Notes: generated by a model from the sequence alone, not told the origin. DNA of 64,000 bases from Sulfurospirillum barnesii SES-3 (GCF_000265295.1 NC_018002.1:744001-808000); one strand, 5' to 3'; positions 52,529 to 61,384 are shown, counted from the first letter of the stretch. Program-made: numbers and translations.

Positions 52529-53351
52529 GTAATGCTCCTAATGTTTGTCCAAATTTAACGTGCGAAACGCTTTCTAGTTCAAGGGAAATGGATTCTTTTT
52601 CAAAGAGCATGACGATGGTTGAGCCCATCTCAAACATGCCTAACTCTTCACCTTTTTTAAGCCAAAGATTGTCATAGCTATAGCACTGTTGAAGGTTTCC
52701 TTTGGCATTGGTTTGGATGGTTTTATCAAAGTTAAATGCCATTTTACCAACATTTAATGCCCCTACAAAAACCATGTAAAAAAGTTGATTTTCTTTGGTG
52801 TAGCACTCTAAAACGACACGCTCATTTTCCACAAAAAGTCCTTCAATTTTTCGAAGCCACTTAAAATTGACAGGGTAGAGTTTACCTGGAATATGCACTG
52901 CCTTAGCCACACGCATTTCAAGAGGAACGTGGTAACGATGGTAATCACGAGGCGAGAGGTAAAAGTTTACAAAATCACCACCCTCAAGGCGGTCTTTCTC
53001 TTTTTTAGCAATATAATCACCTAAAAGTTCACGAACACTGTAGGTAAAGCCTTTAATTTGAAGGGCAAGGGAATGTTCAATTTTTCCATACGCACTGATA
53101 AGGCTATCGCAAGGAGAAATCAGTGTTTGTTCATTCATACTAAAAAGGCGTTTGGTTTTAAAGGGACGTGTAAAAAGTTTGTTCAAACTTTTGTAGTGGT
53201 CTGCCTCTTCAAATTCACCCAAATCCACACGCATCATGGAAACATAACTTTTGTTAATAATGGTTTGCACAGAAGTTGGGAACTCTTTTGACGCAAAAAC
53301 GCCAAAAAGGCGAGACGCAATAGAACTTTTAAATTTTGGATAACGTTGCAT
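52464..53351 (-). CDS. psd: Phosphatidylserine decarboxylase proenzyme
   Basis: Makes phosphatidylethanolamine. The 295-residue proenzyme has G243-S244-T245, the self-cleavage site that creates the pyruvoyl group at Ser, and FVNFYLSPRDYHRYHVP, which holds the conserved His and Asp residues. It is of the longer, non-E. coli type. The 3' end overlaps the signalling gene at 52528 by 65 bp, so translation of the two may be coupled. Confidence 0.96.
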   Translation of the reverse strand: MQRYPKFKSSIASRLFGVFASKEFPTSVQTIINKSYVSMMRVDLGEFEEADHYKSLNKLFTRPFKTKRLFSMNEQTLISPCDSLISAYGKIEHSLALQIKGFTYSVRELLGDYIAKKEKDRLEGGDFVNFYLSPRDYHRYHVPLEMRVAKAVHIPGKLYPVNFKWLRKIEGLFVENERVVLECYTKENQLFYMVFVGALNVGKMAFNFDKTIQTNAKGNLQQCYSYDNLWLKKGEELGMFEMGSTIVMLFEKESISLELESVSHVKFGQTLGALRGKSTHCNTEAIEQGDASFIH

Positions 53352-53440
53352 AGCACTCTTTCATGTATGAAGTAGATTTAAGAAATGATTATACCAAATG
53401 AATGTAAGGTTTTTATAAAAAAATGTGATATATTTTCACC

Positions 53441-54832
53441 ATGAAAACACATACACCTCACCCATTTAATCATCTGATTCACCATCCATCCATGTTAGAA
53501 ACACTAGAACGTCTAGGCTATCAGCGTATGACACCCATTCAAGAAGCCTCATTGCCTCTTGCTTTAGAGGGACGTGACGTTGTTGCACAAGCCAAAACAG
53601 GCAGTGGAAAGACCGCTGCATTTGGACTACCTTTGCTTTTGAGCTTACATGTAAACTCCATGCGCATCCAATCAGTGGTGCTGTGTCCCACACGAGAGCT
53701 TGCCGAACAAGTCAGCAATGAATTACGACGTTTGGCGCAATTTACCCATAATATTAAAATTGTCACGCTCTGTGGCGGGACTCGTTTTGTGCCTCAGTGC
53801 ATCAACCTCGAGCATGGTGCGCACATCGTAGTAGGAACTCCAGGGCGCATTTTGCAACATTTGCAAGAAAAAACCATTGACTTTTCGCATATCAAAACAC
53901 TCGTTCTTGATGAAGCCGATCGTATGCTTGACATGGGCTTTTACGAAGACATCGAGAAGATTATCGCCAAAATGCCAAGTAAGCGTCAAACCTTGCTCTT
54001 CTCCGCTACTTTTCCCAAAGAGATTGAGCGTATGTGCAAGGAAGTGCAAAATGACGCTTTACATGTAAGCATCGAAGAAGAAGCGCACACGTCACCCAAT
54101 ATCACACAAGTCTGCTATAAGGTAGAGGCAAGTGAAAAAGAAAAAGCACTCAAAGGCGTTTTACTGCAAAGCGATGCCAAGTCGGTCATCATCTTTTGCA
54201 AAACCAAAATAGGCGTGGCGGAACTTCAAGGCTATCTGTTAGATGAAGGCTTTGACGCACTCTCTTTGCATGGCGATTTAGAGCAAATCGACCGTGACGA
54301 ACACCTCTTACTTTTTGCCAACGGAAGTGCGCAAATCTTAGTTGCTACAGACCTTGCCTCTCGTGGGCTGGACGTCAAAGATGTCGAGATGGTCATCAAC
54401 TACGAACTCCCTCAAACGATGGAAATCTACACCCATCGCATTGGTCGAACAGGACGCATGGACAAAGAAGGCATGGCAGTAAGTTTTGTCACACCACGAG
54501 AAGAGAGCTTTTTTGAAGAGCTTACAGAGGCGAATTTTGCCTTTACATGTAAAAGCATTGGCGACTTAAATCCAACCCAAACAAAACCCAAAAAAGCCCT
54601 CTATATCACGCTTTGCATTGACGCAGGCAAAAAGCACAAAATGCGTGCTGGTGACATCTTAGGAACGCTGACCAAAGACTTAGGTTTGGAAGCAAATGTT
54701 ATCGGTAAAATCGACATCTTAGAAAAATTCTCCTACGTCGCCATAGCCAGAGAATACGCTGATAAAGCGTTTGATGGGCTGTGTGCTACGACCATTAAAA
54801 ATCGACGGTTTAAGATATGGAAGTTGGGGTAA
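53441..54832 (+). CDS. dbpA: DEAD-box RNA helicase DbpA
   Basis: An ATP-dependent RNA helicase of 463 residues. Q-motif (about 20-35), Walker A AKTGSGKT, LDEADRML, SAT in LFSATF and HRIGRTGR are all present. The C-terminal 75 residues (KKALYITLCIDAGKKHKMRAGDILG...) match the DbpA RNA-binding domain that recognises hairpin 92 of 23S rRNA, so it acts in large-subunit assembly. Three TTACATGTAA copies lie within it (53645, 54059, 54543). Confidence 0.93.
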   Translation: MKTHTPHPFNHLIHHPSMLETLERLGYQRMTPIQEASLPLALEGRDVVAQAKTGSGKTAAFGLPLLLSLHVNSMRIQSVVLCPTRELAEQVSNELRRLAQFTHNIKIVTLCGGTRFVPQCINLEHGAHIVVGTPGRILQHLQEKTIDFSHIKTLVLDEADRMLDMGFYEDIEKIIAKMPSKRQTLLFSATFPKEIERMCKEVQNDALHVSIEEEAHTSPNITQVCYKVEASEKEKALKGVLLQSDAKSVIIFCKTKIGVAELQGYLLDEGFDALSLHGDLEQIDRDEHLLLFANGSAQILVATDLASRGLDVKDVEMVINYELPQTMEIYTHRIGRTGRMDKEGMAVSFVTPREESFFEELTEANFAFTCKSIGDLNPTQTKPKKALYITLCIDAGKKHKMRAGDILGTLTKDLGLEANVIGKIDILEKFSYVAIAREYADKAFDGLCATTIKNRRFKIWKLG

Positions 54833-54837
54833 AAAGC

Positions 54838-55602
54838 ATGGAAGAGAAAGAAATAAAAGACAATAAAATCTTAAACTCAAGATCAAATCAAAATAAGCCT
54901 TCTTTGCAAACAATTTTAACGATTGTTGGGCTTGGCTTAACAATCATTGCATATATTATGGGGAAAGCTTATTATGATACCTATATGTACAGTTTTGGAT
55001 TGAGTAGTGACTTCTTCCCTATATCCACGCAAGATATTTATTTTTATTCATATGGTGCTGTTTTATACGGATTTTCAGCTCTCATGGAGATTTTAAAGCG
55101 TAATCTATTGTCTATAATAATAAGTGCAACGTTTGTAATAGGGATAATGGTTTTTCTTGCATTACGCCCGAAAAATGAAAAATCTATATTGGTAAAATTT
55201 CCATTTTTAGAAAAATTTTTTTCATCTACAAAAATACAATTTTTTATACAATTATTGACGACGACATTTGCGGGAGTTTATCTTTTTACATTGTTTATAT
55301 ATGTTCTAACTTTGGTTTTAATGTTTGCATTATATCTGTATGTTGGACCACAGTCAGTAGGTGAAAAAATGGCAGCTAAAAAGATAAATGAATATCGAGA
55401 ACACGGTTGTTACGTACCTGAAAATAGCCAAGCAAATACTTGCATCCAAATTTTGAATAAAGATAATCAAGAAGTAGCAAAAGGCGTATTAATAGCTTAC
55501 GATAATAACAAAATTGCTTTTTTAAATGATAAAGGTAGCCAAATTATCACATTTCCAACGGATGGAAAAATTATAGTGGATGTAAATATAACAAAGAAAT
55601 AA
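54838..55602 (+). CDS. Membrane protein of unknown function
   Basis: A 254-residue protein, ATG 54838 with GGGG eight bases upstream, six bases after the dbpA stop; ATG 54817 inside dbpA is possible. It has a polar N-terminus, three hydrophobic segments (about residues 24-41, 88-106 and 133-170) and a soluble C-terminal domain (about 180-254) ending VDVNITKK. I recognise no family. Its base use is markedly more AT-rich than dbpA before it, as in acquired or fast-evolving genes. Confidence 0.7.
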   Translation: MEEKEIKDNKILNSRSNQNKPSLQTILTIVGLGLTIIAYIMGKAYYDTYMYSFGLSSDFFPISTQDIYFYSYGAVLYGFSALMEILKRNLLSIIISATFVIGIMVFLALRPKNEKSILVKFPFLEKFFSSTKIQFFIQLLTTTFAGVYLFTLFIYVLTLVLMFALYLYVGPQSVGEKMAAKKINEYREHGCYVPENSQANTCIQILNKDNQEVAKGVLIAYDNNKIAFLNDKGSQIITFPTDGKIIVDVNITKK

Positions 55603-55603
55603 G

Positions 55604-56188
55604 ATGCCACACATTCTTTTAGCCACCGACATTTTTGGTTACACAAAAGCCATAGAAACACTCAAGCACCGTTTTGAGTCTTTGGGTGAGGTGATACATA
55701 TTCTTGATCCTTACGATGCAAAGCAGATGAATTTTCACGATGAAGAGCAAGCCTATAAGTCATTTAACCAATTGTGTGGACTTGAAAGCTATGCCAAAGC
55801 GTGCATGCAAGCTCTGGATGCATGTTCAAACGAAGAGGTGGTAATAATTGGTTTTAGCATGGGTGCATCGGCGTTTTGGAAAGCGCTTGATGGATGTGAA
55901 AACGCCAAAATAAAACACTTTTTTGGGTTTTACTCCTCTCAGATTCGTCATTGCTTAGATGCTAACGTGCTTGTGCCGTGCACACTGATATTTCCACAAT
56001 ATGAAAAACACTTTGACGTAGATGAGGTGATAACAAAGCTTGTAAAACATGCGAACATCACCTGTTTGAAAACAGCGTATTTACATGGCTTTATGAATCC
56101 GTTGTCTGCACATTATGATGCCCAAGGGTATGCTACGTATTATCAGTTTTTAGAAAATATTTTCCATACTATGCGTCAGGAAAGCTAA
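55604..56188 (+). CDS. Alpha/beta-hydrolase-like protein
   Basis: A 194-residue protein. VVIIGFSMGASAFWKAL at about 82-98 holds the nucleophile elbow GFSMG, and HGFMNPLS near 165 gives a possible catalytic His, as in the dienelactone hydrolase group. The start DIFGYTKAIETLKHRFESLG also fits that family. It lies one base after the preceding gene and directly before the AraC regulator. Substrate unknown. Confidence 0.7.
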   Translation: MPHILLATDIFGYTKAIETLKHRFESLGEVIHILDPYDAKQMNFHDEEQAYKSFNQLCGLESYAKACMQALDACSNEEVVIIGFSMGASAFWKALDGCENAKIKHFFGFYSSQIRHCLDANVLVPCTLIFPQYEKHFDVDEVITKLVKHANITCLKTAYLHGFMNPLSAHYDAQGYATYYQFLENIFHTMRQES

Positions 56189-56956
56189 ATGATCTATTAT
56201 TGTAAAACGGCATATGCTGATTTAGAATTTATTGTTTTAAAAGAGGCGATTTTTTCATATCCCAGACACAATCATATCTCCAGTTATACCATAGGTATTG
56301 TTCAAAATGGCGCACTTTCTCTTTGTTCTAATGGTGAAAAAAAGGTGTATAAAAAAGATATGTCTTTTACCATCAATCCTTATGATGTCCATGAAATAGA
56401 AAGTTTAGAAGTGTATGATATGATAGTCTTAAGTCTAAAAAGGAATTTTTTAAAATCTTATGAACTGCTTGAAGCACAAGTGATTGTTGGTCGGTATGCA
56501 CGTATTTTAGAGGAGATGGAATACTTAGAAGAGAGCCATGGTGCGCTTTTTGATGATATATTGCGTGGGGTGTATGCGCATTGTGATTCTATGCATGAAA
56601 AACACCGCACGCTTGATAGAATTAAAACCTTTTTAGAAGAGTACCCAGAAGTTCAGATTGATGGTGAACATTTATCACGGTATAGTGCTCTGAGCAAATA
56701 CCATTTTATACGCAAGTTTGATGAAAATGTCGGGATGACACCGCATAAATTTCACATTCAAAATCGTGTACGAAAAGCGAAAGGTTTGATAGAAAACAGT
56801 ACGTCGATGACCGATGTGGGTTTGAGTGCAGGATTTTATGACCAAAGCCACTTTATAAGGCATTTTAAAAAACTTTTTCAAATTTCTCCCTCGTCTTATA
56901 AAGCAGCGTGTCTTGATTTGGATGCGTTAGCAAAGAGCGGGAAAAAACTTCGCTAA
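56189..56956 (+). CDS. AraC-family transcriptional regulator
   Basis: A 255-residue regulator: an N-terminal cupin-like ligand domain (FSYPRHNHISSYTIGIVQNGAL, FTINPYDVHEIES) and a C-terminal double helix-turn-helix (ALSKYHFIRKFDENVGMTPHKFHIQNRVRKAK... STSMTDVGLSAGFYDQSHFIRHFKKLFQISPSSYK). The start directly follows the hydrolase gene. Its 3' end overlaps the convergent cupin gene by 30 bp. Confidence 0.92.
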   Translation: MIYYCKTAYADLEFIVLKEAIFSYPRHNHISSYTIGIVQNGALSLCSNGEKKVYKKDMSFTINPYDVHEIESLEVYDMIVLSLKRNFLKSYELLEAQVIVGRYARILEEMEYLEESHGALFDDILRGVYAHCDSMHEKHRTLDRIKTFLEEYPEVQIDGEHLSRYSALSKYHFIRKFDENVGMTPHKFHIQNRVRKAKGLIENSTSMTDVGLSAGFYDQSHFIRHFKKLFQISPSSYKAACLDLDALAKSGKKLR

Positions 56957-57322
56957 AAGATATAAACCCTTTTCATCTGCATGGATGGAGTGTTCTGTCT
57001 TTTTAGGAAAAATGCTCATGGTTCCTGTTGCATAAGAAAATGTAGAACCCTCTTTGATACAGTACCCACTGCCACCGATGACTTCATGTGTCTCTAACTC
57101 ATTTTCATGGACATGCGTTTGGATGGCTTTATGCGGAGCGATGCGTACTAGATGAAAGCTAAACGCCCCTTCGCTTTGAGCAGAAGTGACAAGATGCTTT
57201 AATGCCACACCTTCAAATTTTGGGTGATTCCACCAGTCAAGTTTTCCTAGATGAACACTTTTCCCCTCTACTAAAAGCGTACCGTGTTCAAATGCTTCAA
57301 AAAATTGTGTGTCTGTTTTCAT
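56927..57322 (-). CDS. Cupin-domain protein
   Basis: A 131-residue single cupin: PHKAIQTHVHENELETHEVIGGSGYCIKEGS holds the first metal-binding motif with His, Glu and His, and MSIFPKKTEHSIHADEKGL the second. It may bind a metal. Function unknown. It is convergent with the AraC regulator, with which it overlaps. Confidence 0.8.
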   Translation of the reverse strand: MKTDTQFFEAFEHGTLLVEGKSVHLGKLDWWNHPKFEGVALKHLVTSAQSEGAFSFHLVRIAPHKAIQTHVHENELETHEVIGGSGYCIKEGSTFSYATGTMSIFPKKTEHSIHADEKGLYLLAKFFPALC

Positions 57323-57394
57323 GATGAACTCCTATTGATTTTCAAGGAGTATTATAAAAAAGAGTCTATTTTTTGGATTGTATAAAATTGCGTT

Positions 57395-58006
57395 TTAAGC
57401 TCTCACCACCTTCAACCAATTATAAATCGTAGCCTTTGAGACATTTAAAACCGAGCAGATATACCCTACGACATTGCGAATGGCGAAGATGCCTTCACGT
57501 TCTAAAAAAATGACCAACTCTTTTTTATCGTCGCTTGAAAGACCCGATAGGGCGATGTTTTTAGCGCTTAAGTATTTTTCTATCGTCTCATCGGTGTGTT
57601 CTCTCCAACTTTGTGAAAAAAGTACCGCAGGTTTAGGCTCAGAGTCGTTTACATGTAAAAAGCCTTTGAGCGACTCGAAGAGCGTTTCGATGGGCTCTGT
57701 GTTGTAGTTGATGCAGATCATTCCAATGGGCTTTTCCTCCACGTCTCGCACGATGATGCTCACCGCTTTGAGGCGTTTGCCCTCACTGCTGGTTTTATCA
57801 TACGGTCCAACCCAGTTCTCTTTGATGCTGTTGAAATCTTTGAGCTCACTCAGCATCACATCACCGACGCGGCGTTTGGAGAAGGCATTGACAATGTGAA
57901 TGAGTTTTTTCGCTTCCAAATCGTGCATGACGACTTCGACATTGGGGTAAAAGAGTTTGGCTATGGCGTCGCACAAGGCGATGTAGGGTTTGAGTACTTT
58001 TTTCAT
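57395..58006 (-). CDS. YheO-like PAS/helix-turn-helix regulator
   Basis: A 203-residue regulator with an N-terminal YheO-type PAS domain (YIALCDAIAKLFYPNVEVVMHDLEAKKLIHIVN; IGMICINYN) and a C-terminal helix-turn-helix (REGIFAIRNVVGYICSVLNVSKATIYNWLK), as in DauR. It is divergent from the dehydrogenase gene at 58087, which is a likely target. TTTACATGTAAA occurs at 57648. Confidence 0.87.
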   Translation of the reverse strand: MKKVLKPYIALCDAIAKLFYPNVEVVMHDLEAKKLIHIVNAFSKRRVGDVMLSELKDFNSIKENWVGPYDKTSSEGKRLKAVSIIVRDVEEKPIGMICINYNTEPIETLFESLKGFLHVNDSEPKPAVLFSQSWREHTDETIEKYLSAKNIALSGLSSDDKKELVIFLEREGIFAIRNVVGYICSVLNVSKATIYNWLKVVRA

Positions 58007-58086
58007 GGCAAAATTATAACACGAATTTAAAGATAATTTGTCTAATTTAGACTATAATTCTAAAAAATAATGCAAAGGAGTCAAGA

Positions 58087-58938
58087 ATGGCAATCGGTTT
58101 TATAGGATTAGGCAATTTAGGAACAGCTATCGCAAAGCGTTTAGCAAGCATGGGTGAAGAGGTTTTGGTATGGAATCGAACAAAGGCGAAAGCGGAAGCC
58201 AAAGGGTTTGTGTGTGAAAGCTCACCCAAAGCGCTCTTGGAGAAGTGCGACACAGTGCTCATGTGTCTGTTTGACTCGGATGGCGTACGCAATGTTTTAA
58301 TGATGGAGAATGGGCTTTTAAGTGCAAACCTCAAAGGTAAAACCATCATCGACCTTACGACCAACCATTTCACCGATGTCATAGAGTTTCACACCATGGT
58401 GGAAGCCAAAGGCGGTGACTACCTTGAATCACCCGTACTTGGAAGTGTTGTACCTGCGAGCAAAGGCGAACTCACCGCTGTTTGTGCAGGACGCCAGAGC
58501 GTTTTTCTTACATGTAAGCCTCTATTAGAGAAGTTTGCCTCCACGATTTTTCATTTGAAAGAAGCTGGATTTGCGGCAAAGATGAAGCTTATCAATAACC
58601 TATGCCTTGGCTCATTCATGGCGACGATTGCGGAGTGTACGGCTCTTGGTGAAGCGTGCGGGATTGATAAAAAAGAGCTTTTAGAGATTTTAGGAGCAGG
58701 GGGCGGAAAGTCACTCGTGCTTGCGGCTAAAACGCAAAAGCTCATCGATGAAGACTTTAGTCCGCATTTTAGCACGGCGGCTATCACTAAAGATTTGCAT
58801 TGTCTGCAAGACTTGGCGTACAGTTTAAATCGTCCGCTTTACACCGCAAGTGTCACTAAAGAGCTTTTCTCCAAAATGAAAATGATGGGAAAGGGCGATG
58901 AGGACTTTAGTGCTATCTACCAGCTTTTCAAAGCGTAA
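58087..58938 (+). CDS. Beta-hydroxyacid dehydrogenase family NAD(P)-dependent enzyme
   Basis: A 283-residue dehydrogenase: an N-terminal Rossmann domain with GFIGLGNLGTAIAKRLASMG, the substrate segment SPVLGSVVPASKGELT and the catalytic Lys in MKLINNLCLG. It belongs with 3-hydroxyisobutyrate, tartronate semialdehyde and glyoxylate/succinic semialdehyde reductases (GLYR type). The substrate is not clear. AAAGGAG precedes ATG 58087. It is divergent from the YheO-like regulator. Confidence 0.87.
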   Translation: MAIGFIGLGNLGTAIAKRLASMGEEVLVWNRTKAKAEAKGFVCESSPKALLEKCDTVLMCLFDSDGVRNVLMMENGLLSANLKGKTIIDLTTNHFTDVIEFHTMVEAKGGDYLESPVLGSVVPASKGELTAVCAGRQSVFLTCKPLLEKFASTIFHLKEAGFAAKMKLINNLCLGSFMATIAECTALGEACGIDKKELLEILGAGGGKSLVLAAKTQKLIDEDFSPHFSTAAITKDLHCLQDLAYSLNRPLYTASVTKELFSKMKMMGKGDEDFSAIYQLFKA

Positions 58939-58946
58939 CCCTTCAA

Positions 58947-58970
58947 GGGCGTTTTACATGTAAAGCGCCC
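58947..58970. terminator. Terminator-like stem containing the palindrome
   Basis: GGGCG-T-TTTACATGTAAA-G-CGCCC: 24 nt that pair throughout with one U-G, just after the dehydrogenase gene. No T-tract follows on either strand. Confidence 0.55.
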
Positions 58971-59036
58971 ACCCTTTACAATTGGGAAAAACCTGTGCTA
59001 TACTTTGCGTTACAAATTTTTCAAAAGGAGAACAAG

Positions 59037-59138
59037 ATGGAAACTTTTATCACCCATCAAACCATACACCAACCTCAGAGCATTGCGCAATTTTCTAACG
59101 CATCACTCCTCGTCGTCCTCCTAAAAAAGCTCCGATAA
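59037..59138 (+). CDS. Leader peptide for leuA with Leu-Leu-Val-Val-Leu-Leu
   Basis: A 33-residue frame, ATG 59037 with AAAAGGAG six bases upstream, ending at TAA 59136. Near its end the codons CTC CTC GTC GTC CTC CTA read Leu-Leu-Val-Val-Leu-Leu, then Lys-Lys-Leu-Arg. Runs of branched-chain codons in a short frame before leuA are the hallmark of transcription attenuation: ribosome stalling when charged tRNA-Leu or tRNA-Val is short. A terminator-like structure follows at 59175. Confidence 0.75.
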   Translation: METFITHQTIHQPQSIAQFSNASLLVVLLKKLR

Positions 59139-59174
59139 CTTTTAACCCCTTTTATTTTTCACTGTTCATTGTTT

Positions 59175-59227
59175 AAATTGGCTTTTTAGCCCTGAGGATA
59201 CCTCTACCTAATTAGCACAATTTTTTA
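59175..59227 (+). terminator. Candidate leu attenuator
   Basis: AAATTGGCT (59175-59183) can pair with AGC-A-CAATTT (59214-59223, one bulged A), enclosing a small GAGG-ATA-CCTC hairpin (59194-59204); T residues run to 59226. It lies 36 bases after the leader peptide stop. I could not identify the alternative antiterminator fold. Confidence 0.4.
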
Positions 59228-59337
59228 TTAGAGTTCTTTAACACGCTTTTAAAGCAAAGCTTTAAAAACTACGTTAACACTGTGTTCTCTTCGGCAGAGT
59301 GCCCACGCACCCTTGGTGCTTTGAGCTCTTGCAAAAT
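59221..59337 (+). repeat. Structured dispersed element, copy B
   Basis: About 117 bp, related to copy A at 42221-42347. Hairpins: 59245-59269, 59287-59299 (stem CTCT/AGAG, loop TCGGC) and 59307-59319 (GCACC-CTT-GGTGC). Two paired positions in the second stem and one in the first are changed on both sides relative to copy A. It starts at the T-tract of the attenuator-like structure and ends 25 bp before leuA. Confidence 0.8.
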
Positions 59338-59362
59338 TTTATTGTAAAACAAGGATATTTCT

Positions 59363-60679
59363 ATGCAAACTACACAAACATTTAAAAAATACAAACCGTA
59401 CCCGTTGGTACCTTTAGCTCACCGTGAGTGGGCAAGCAACATTATCACACAAGCGCCTATTTGGGTGAGCACGGACTTGAGGGATGGCAATCAAGCCCTT
59501 GTTGAACCGATGAATGCGACCAAAAAATTGGCGTATTTTCAAAAATTGGTGGAGATGGGATTTAAAGAGATCGAGATTGCGTACCCGAGTGCTTCGCAAA
59601 CGGATTTTGACTTTTGTCGTATGTTAATCGAGCAGAATTTAATCCCTGATGATGTGAGGGTTGCGGTTTTGATGCCTTCCATCGAAAAACACATCAAAAG
59701 AACCTTTCAAGCGATGAGCGGGGCTAAAAAAGTAACGATGCACCTTTACAATCCAACGGCGGATAATCAGCGCAAAATTGTGTTTGACAAAAGTAAAGTG
59801 GAGATTATTGCTTTAGCGGTTGAGGGTACACGCATCATCAAAGAAGAGGCGGCAAAATTTAAAGGCGATGTGATGTTTCAGTACTCACCCGAGAGCTTTT
59901 CACAAACGGAGTTGGCGTTCGCACGTGATGTGGTAAATGCGGTTATCAGCGAGTGGATGCCAAGTAAAAATGCGCCGATGGTGATTAATTTGCCCAACAC
60001 CTTAGAAGCCTGCACGCCCAATATCTATGCCGATAGAATCGAGTGGATGAGCAAACAGATGTTAGAACGTGACGCCGTTATTTTAAGCGTTCACCCACAC
60101 AATGACAGAGGCACAGCCGTAGCCAGTGCGGAGATGGCAATGTTAGCAGGGGCGCAAAGAGTTGAGGGCACTTTGATGGGGAATGGTGAGAGAGCGGGCA
60201 ATGTTGACTTGATTACGATGGCGTTTAACCTCTATTCGCAAGGGATTGATCCGATGTTAGACATCTATAACATCGATACGATTTTGCAGGAGATCATCAC
60301 GTTGACGCACAGCAGTATTCCTCCCCGTCACCCTTATGTGGGCTCTATGATCTACACAGCTTTTTCTGGGACGCATCAAGACGCTATAAAGAAGGGTATG
60401 GAGTACCAGAAGGTGAGCTTAGATGGCTATTGGCACGTGCCGTACCTCGTGATCGACCCAAAGGACATTAAGCGGGATTACCGTGATGTGGTGCGCATTA
60501 ATTCGCAGTCGGGTAAAAGTGGCGTGGCGTATGTACTGAAGGAATTTTATGGCATTGAGACGACCAAAGAAATGCAAACGCAAATTGCTTTGGAAGTTCA
60601 AAAATTGTGCGATGAAAAGGGCATTGAGGTCAATGCGGAAGAGATTTTTAACGTCTTTCGCCAAATGTGCAAGCTTTGA
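59363..60679 (+). CDS. leuA: 2-isopropylmalate synthase-type enzyme lacking the C-terminal regulatory domain
   Basis: First step of leucine synthesis: acetyl-CoA plus 2-oxoisovalerate. The 438 residues show the type-II LeuA catalytic barrel: STDLRDGNQALVEPM (metal-binding), HPHNDRGTAVA and GTLMGNGERAGNVDLI. Family members of this type are usually about 550 residues with a C-terminal allosteric dimer domain that binds leucine; here the protein ends at about the linker (EEIFNVFRQMCKL) with a clean stop. Either this form is naturally short or it has lost feedback control. The Leu/Val leader peptide upstream supports the leucine role. AAGGA precedes ATG 59363. Confidence 0.85.
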   Translation: MQTTQTFKKYKPYPLVPLAHREWASNIITQAPIWVSTDLRDGNQALVEPMNATKKLAYFQKLVEMGFKEIEIAYPSASQTDFDFCRMLIEQNLIPDDVRVAVLMPSIEKHIKRTFQAMSGAKKVTMHLYNPTADNQRKIVFDKSKVEIIALAVEGTRIIKEEAAKFKGDVMFQYSPESFSQTELAFARDVVNAVISEWMPSKNAPMVINLPNTLEACTPNIYADRIEWMSKQMLERDAVILSVHPHNDRGTAVASAEMAMLAGAQRVEGTLMGNGERAGNVDLITMAFNLYSQGIDPMLDIYNIDTILQEIITLTHSSIPPRHPYVGSMIYTAFSGTHQDAIKKGMEYQKVSLDGYWHVPYLVIDPKDIKRDYRDVVRINSQSGKSGVAYVLKEFYGIETTKEMQTQIALEVQKLCDEKGIEVNAEEIFNVFRQMCKL

Positions 60680-60680
60680 G

Positions 60681-60698
60681 ATCTTTACATGTAAAGAT
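60681..60698. terminator. Palindromic terminator after leuA
   Basis: ATCTTTACATGTAAAGAT, a perfect 18-bp palindrome two bases after the leuA stop, followed by TTTGAGG. Confidence 0.5.
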
Positions 60699-60763
60699 TT
60701 TGAGGTAAAGAAAATAGGTCTTGTGGTACACTAAACCAATCATTTTAAGCAGGAGTTACCGTT

Positions 60764-61381
60764 ATGATAAGCATTGAATTTCTGATTACCTCTTTGATTG
60801 TGGTGCTGATTCCTGGTACGGGTGTGCTGTTTACCATCTCAACAGGATTGGCGCAAGGTCGAAAAGCCAGTGTGTATGCCGCTCTTGGATGCACCGCAGG
60901 GATTGTGCCGCATCTTTTGGCAACGGTTTTTGGGCTTGCTGCCATTATGCACACGAGTGCGCTGGCGTTTGAAGTCTTAAAAATTGTGGGTGTTTTGTAC
61001 CTGTTCTATCTAGCGTACATGACATGGAAGGACAAAAGTGGTTTTGAAGCGCAGGCGATCTCTTCGCATTCGAGTGCGCTCTCTTTGGCGATTAAGGCGT
61101 TTTTGCTGAATATTCTCAATCCAAAATTGACCATTTTCTTTTTGGCATTTTTACCGCAATTTGTCTCTCCTGAAACAACATCACCACTGGGTGATATGGT
61201 GGTTTTGAGTGTCGTATTTATGCTGATGACATTTATTGTTTTTGTGATTTACGGTCTTTTGGCACATGGCTTTCGCCACAGTGTTATAGAATCACATCGT
61301 GTACAAACATGGCTACGACGTGGTTTTGCGCTGACCTTTGCAGGGCTTGGTATACAGTTAGCTTCATCATCACAGAAATAA
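60764..61381 (+). CDS. LysE/RhtB-family exporter
   Basis: A 205-residue membrane protein with about six helices. Motifs: IPGTGVLFTISTGLAQGRKASVYAALGCTAGIVPH and LLNILNPKLTIFFLAFLPQFV, both typical of LysE/RhtB amino-acid exporters. It is downstream of leuA, so export of an amino acid such as leucine or homoserine is possible, but the substrate is not evident. GCAGGAG precedes the start. Confidence 0.9.
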   Translation: MISIEFLITSLIVVLIPGTGVLFTISTGLAQGRKASVYAALGCTAGIVPHLLATVFGLAAIMHTSALAFEVLKIVGVLYLFYLAYMTWKDKSGFEAQAISSHSSALSLAIKAFLLNILNPKLTIFFLAFLPQFVSPETTSPLGDMVVLSVVFMLMTFIVFVIYGLLAHGFRHSVIESHRVQTWLRRGFALTFAGLGIQLASSSQK

Positions 61382-61384
61382 AAA

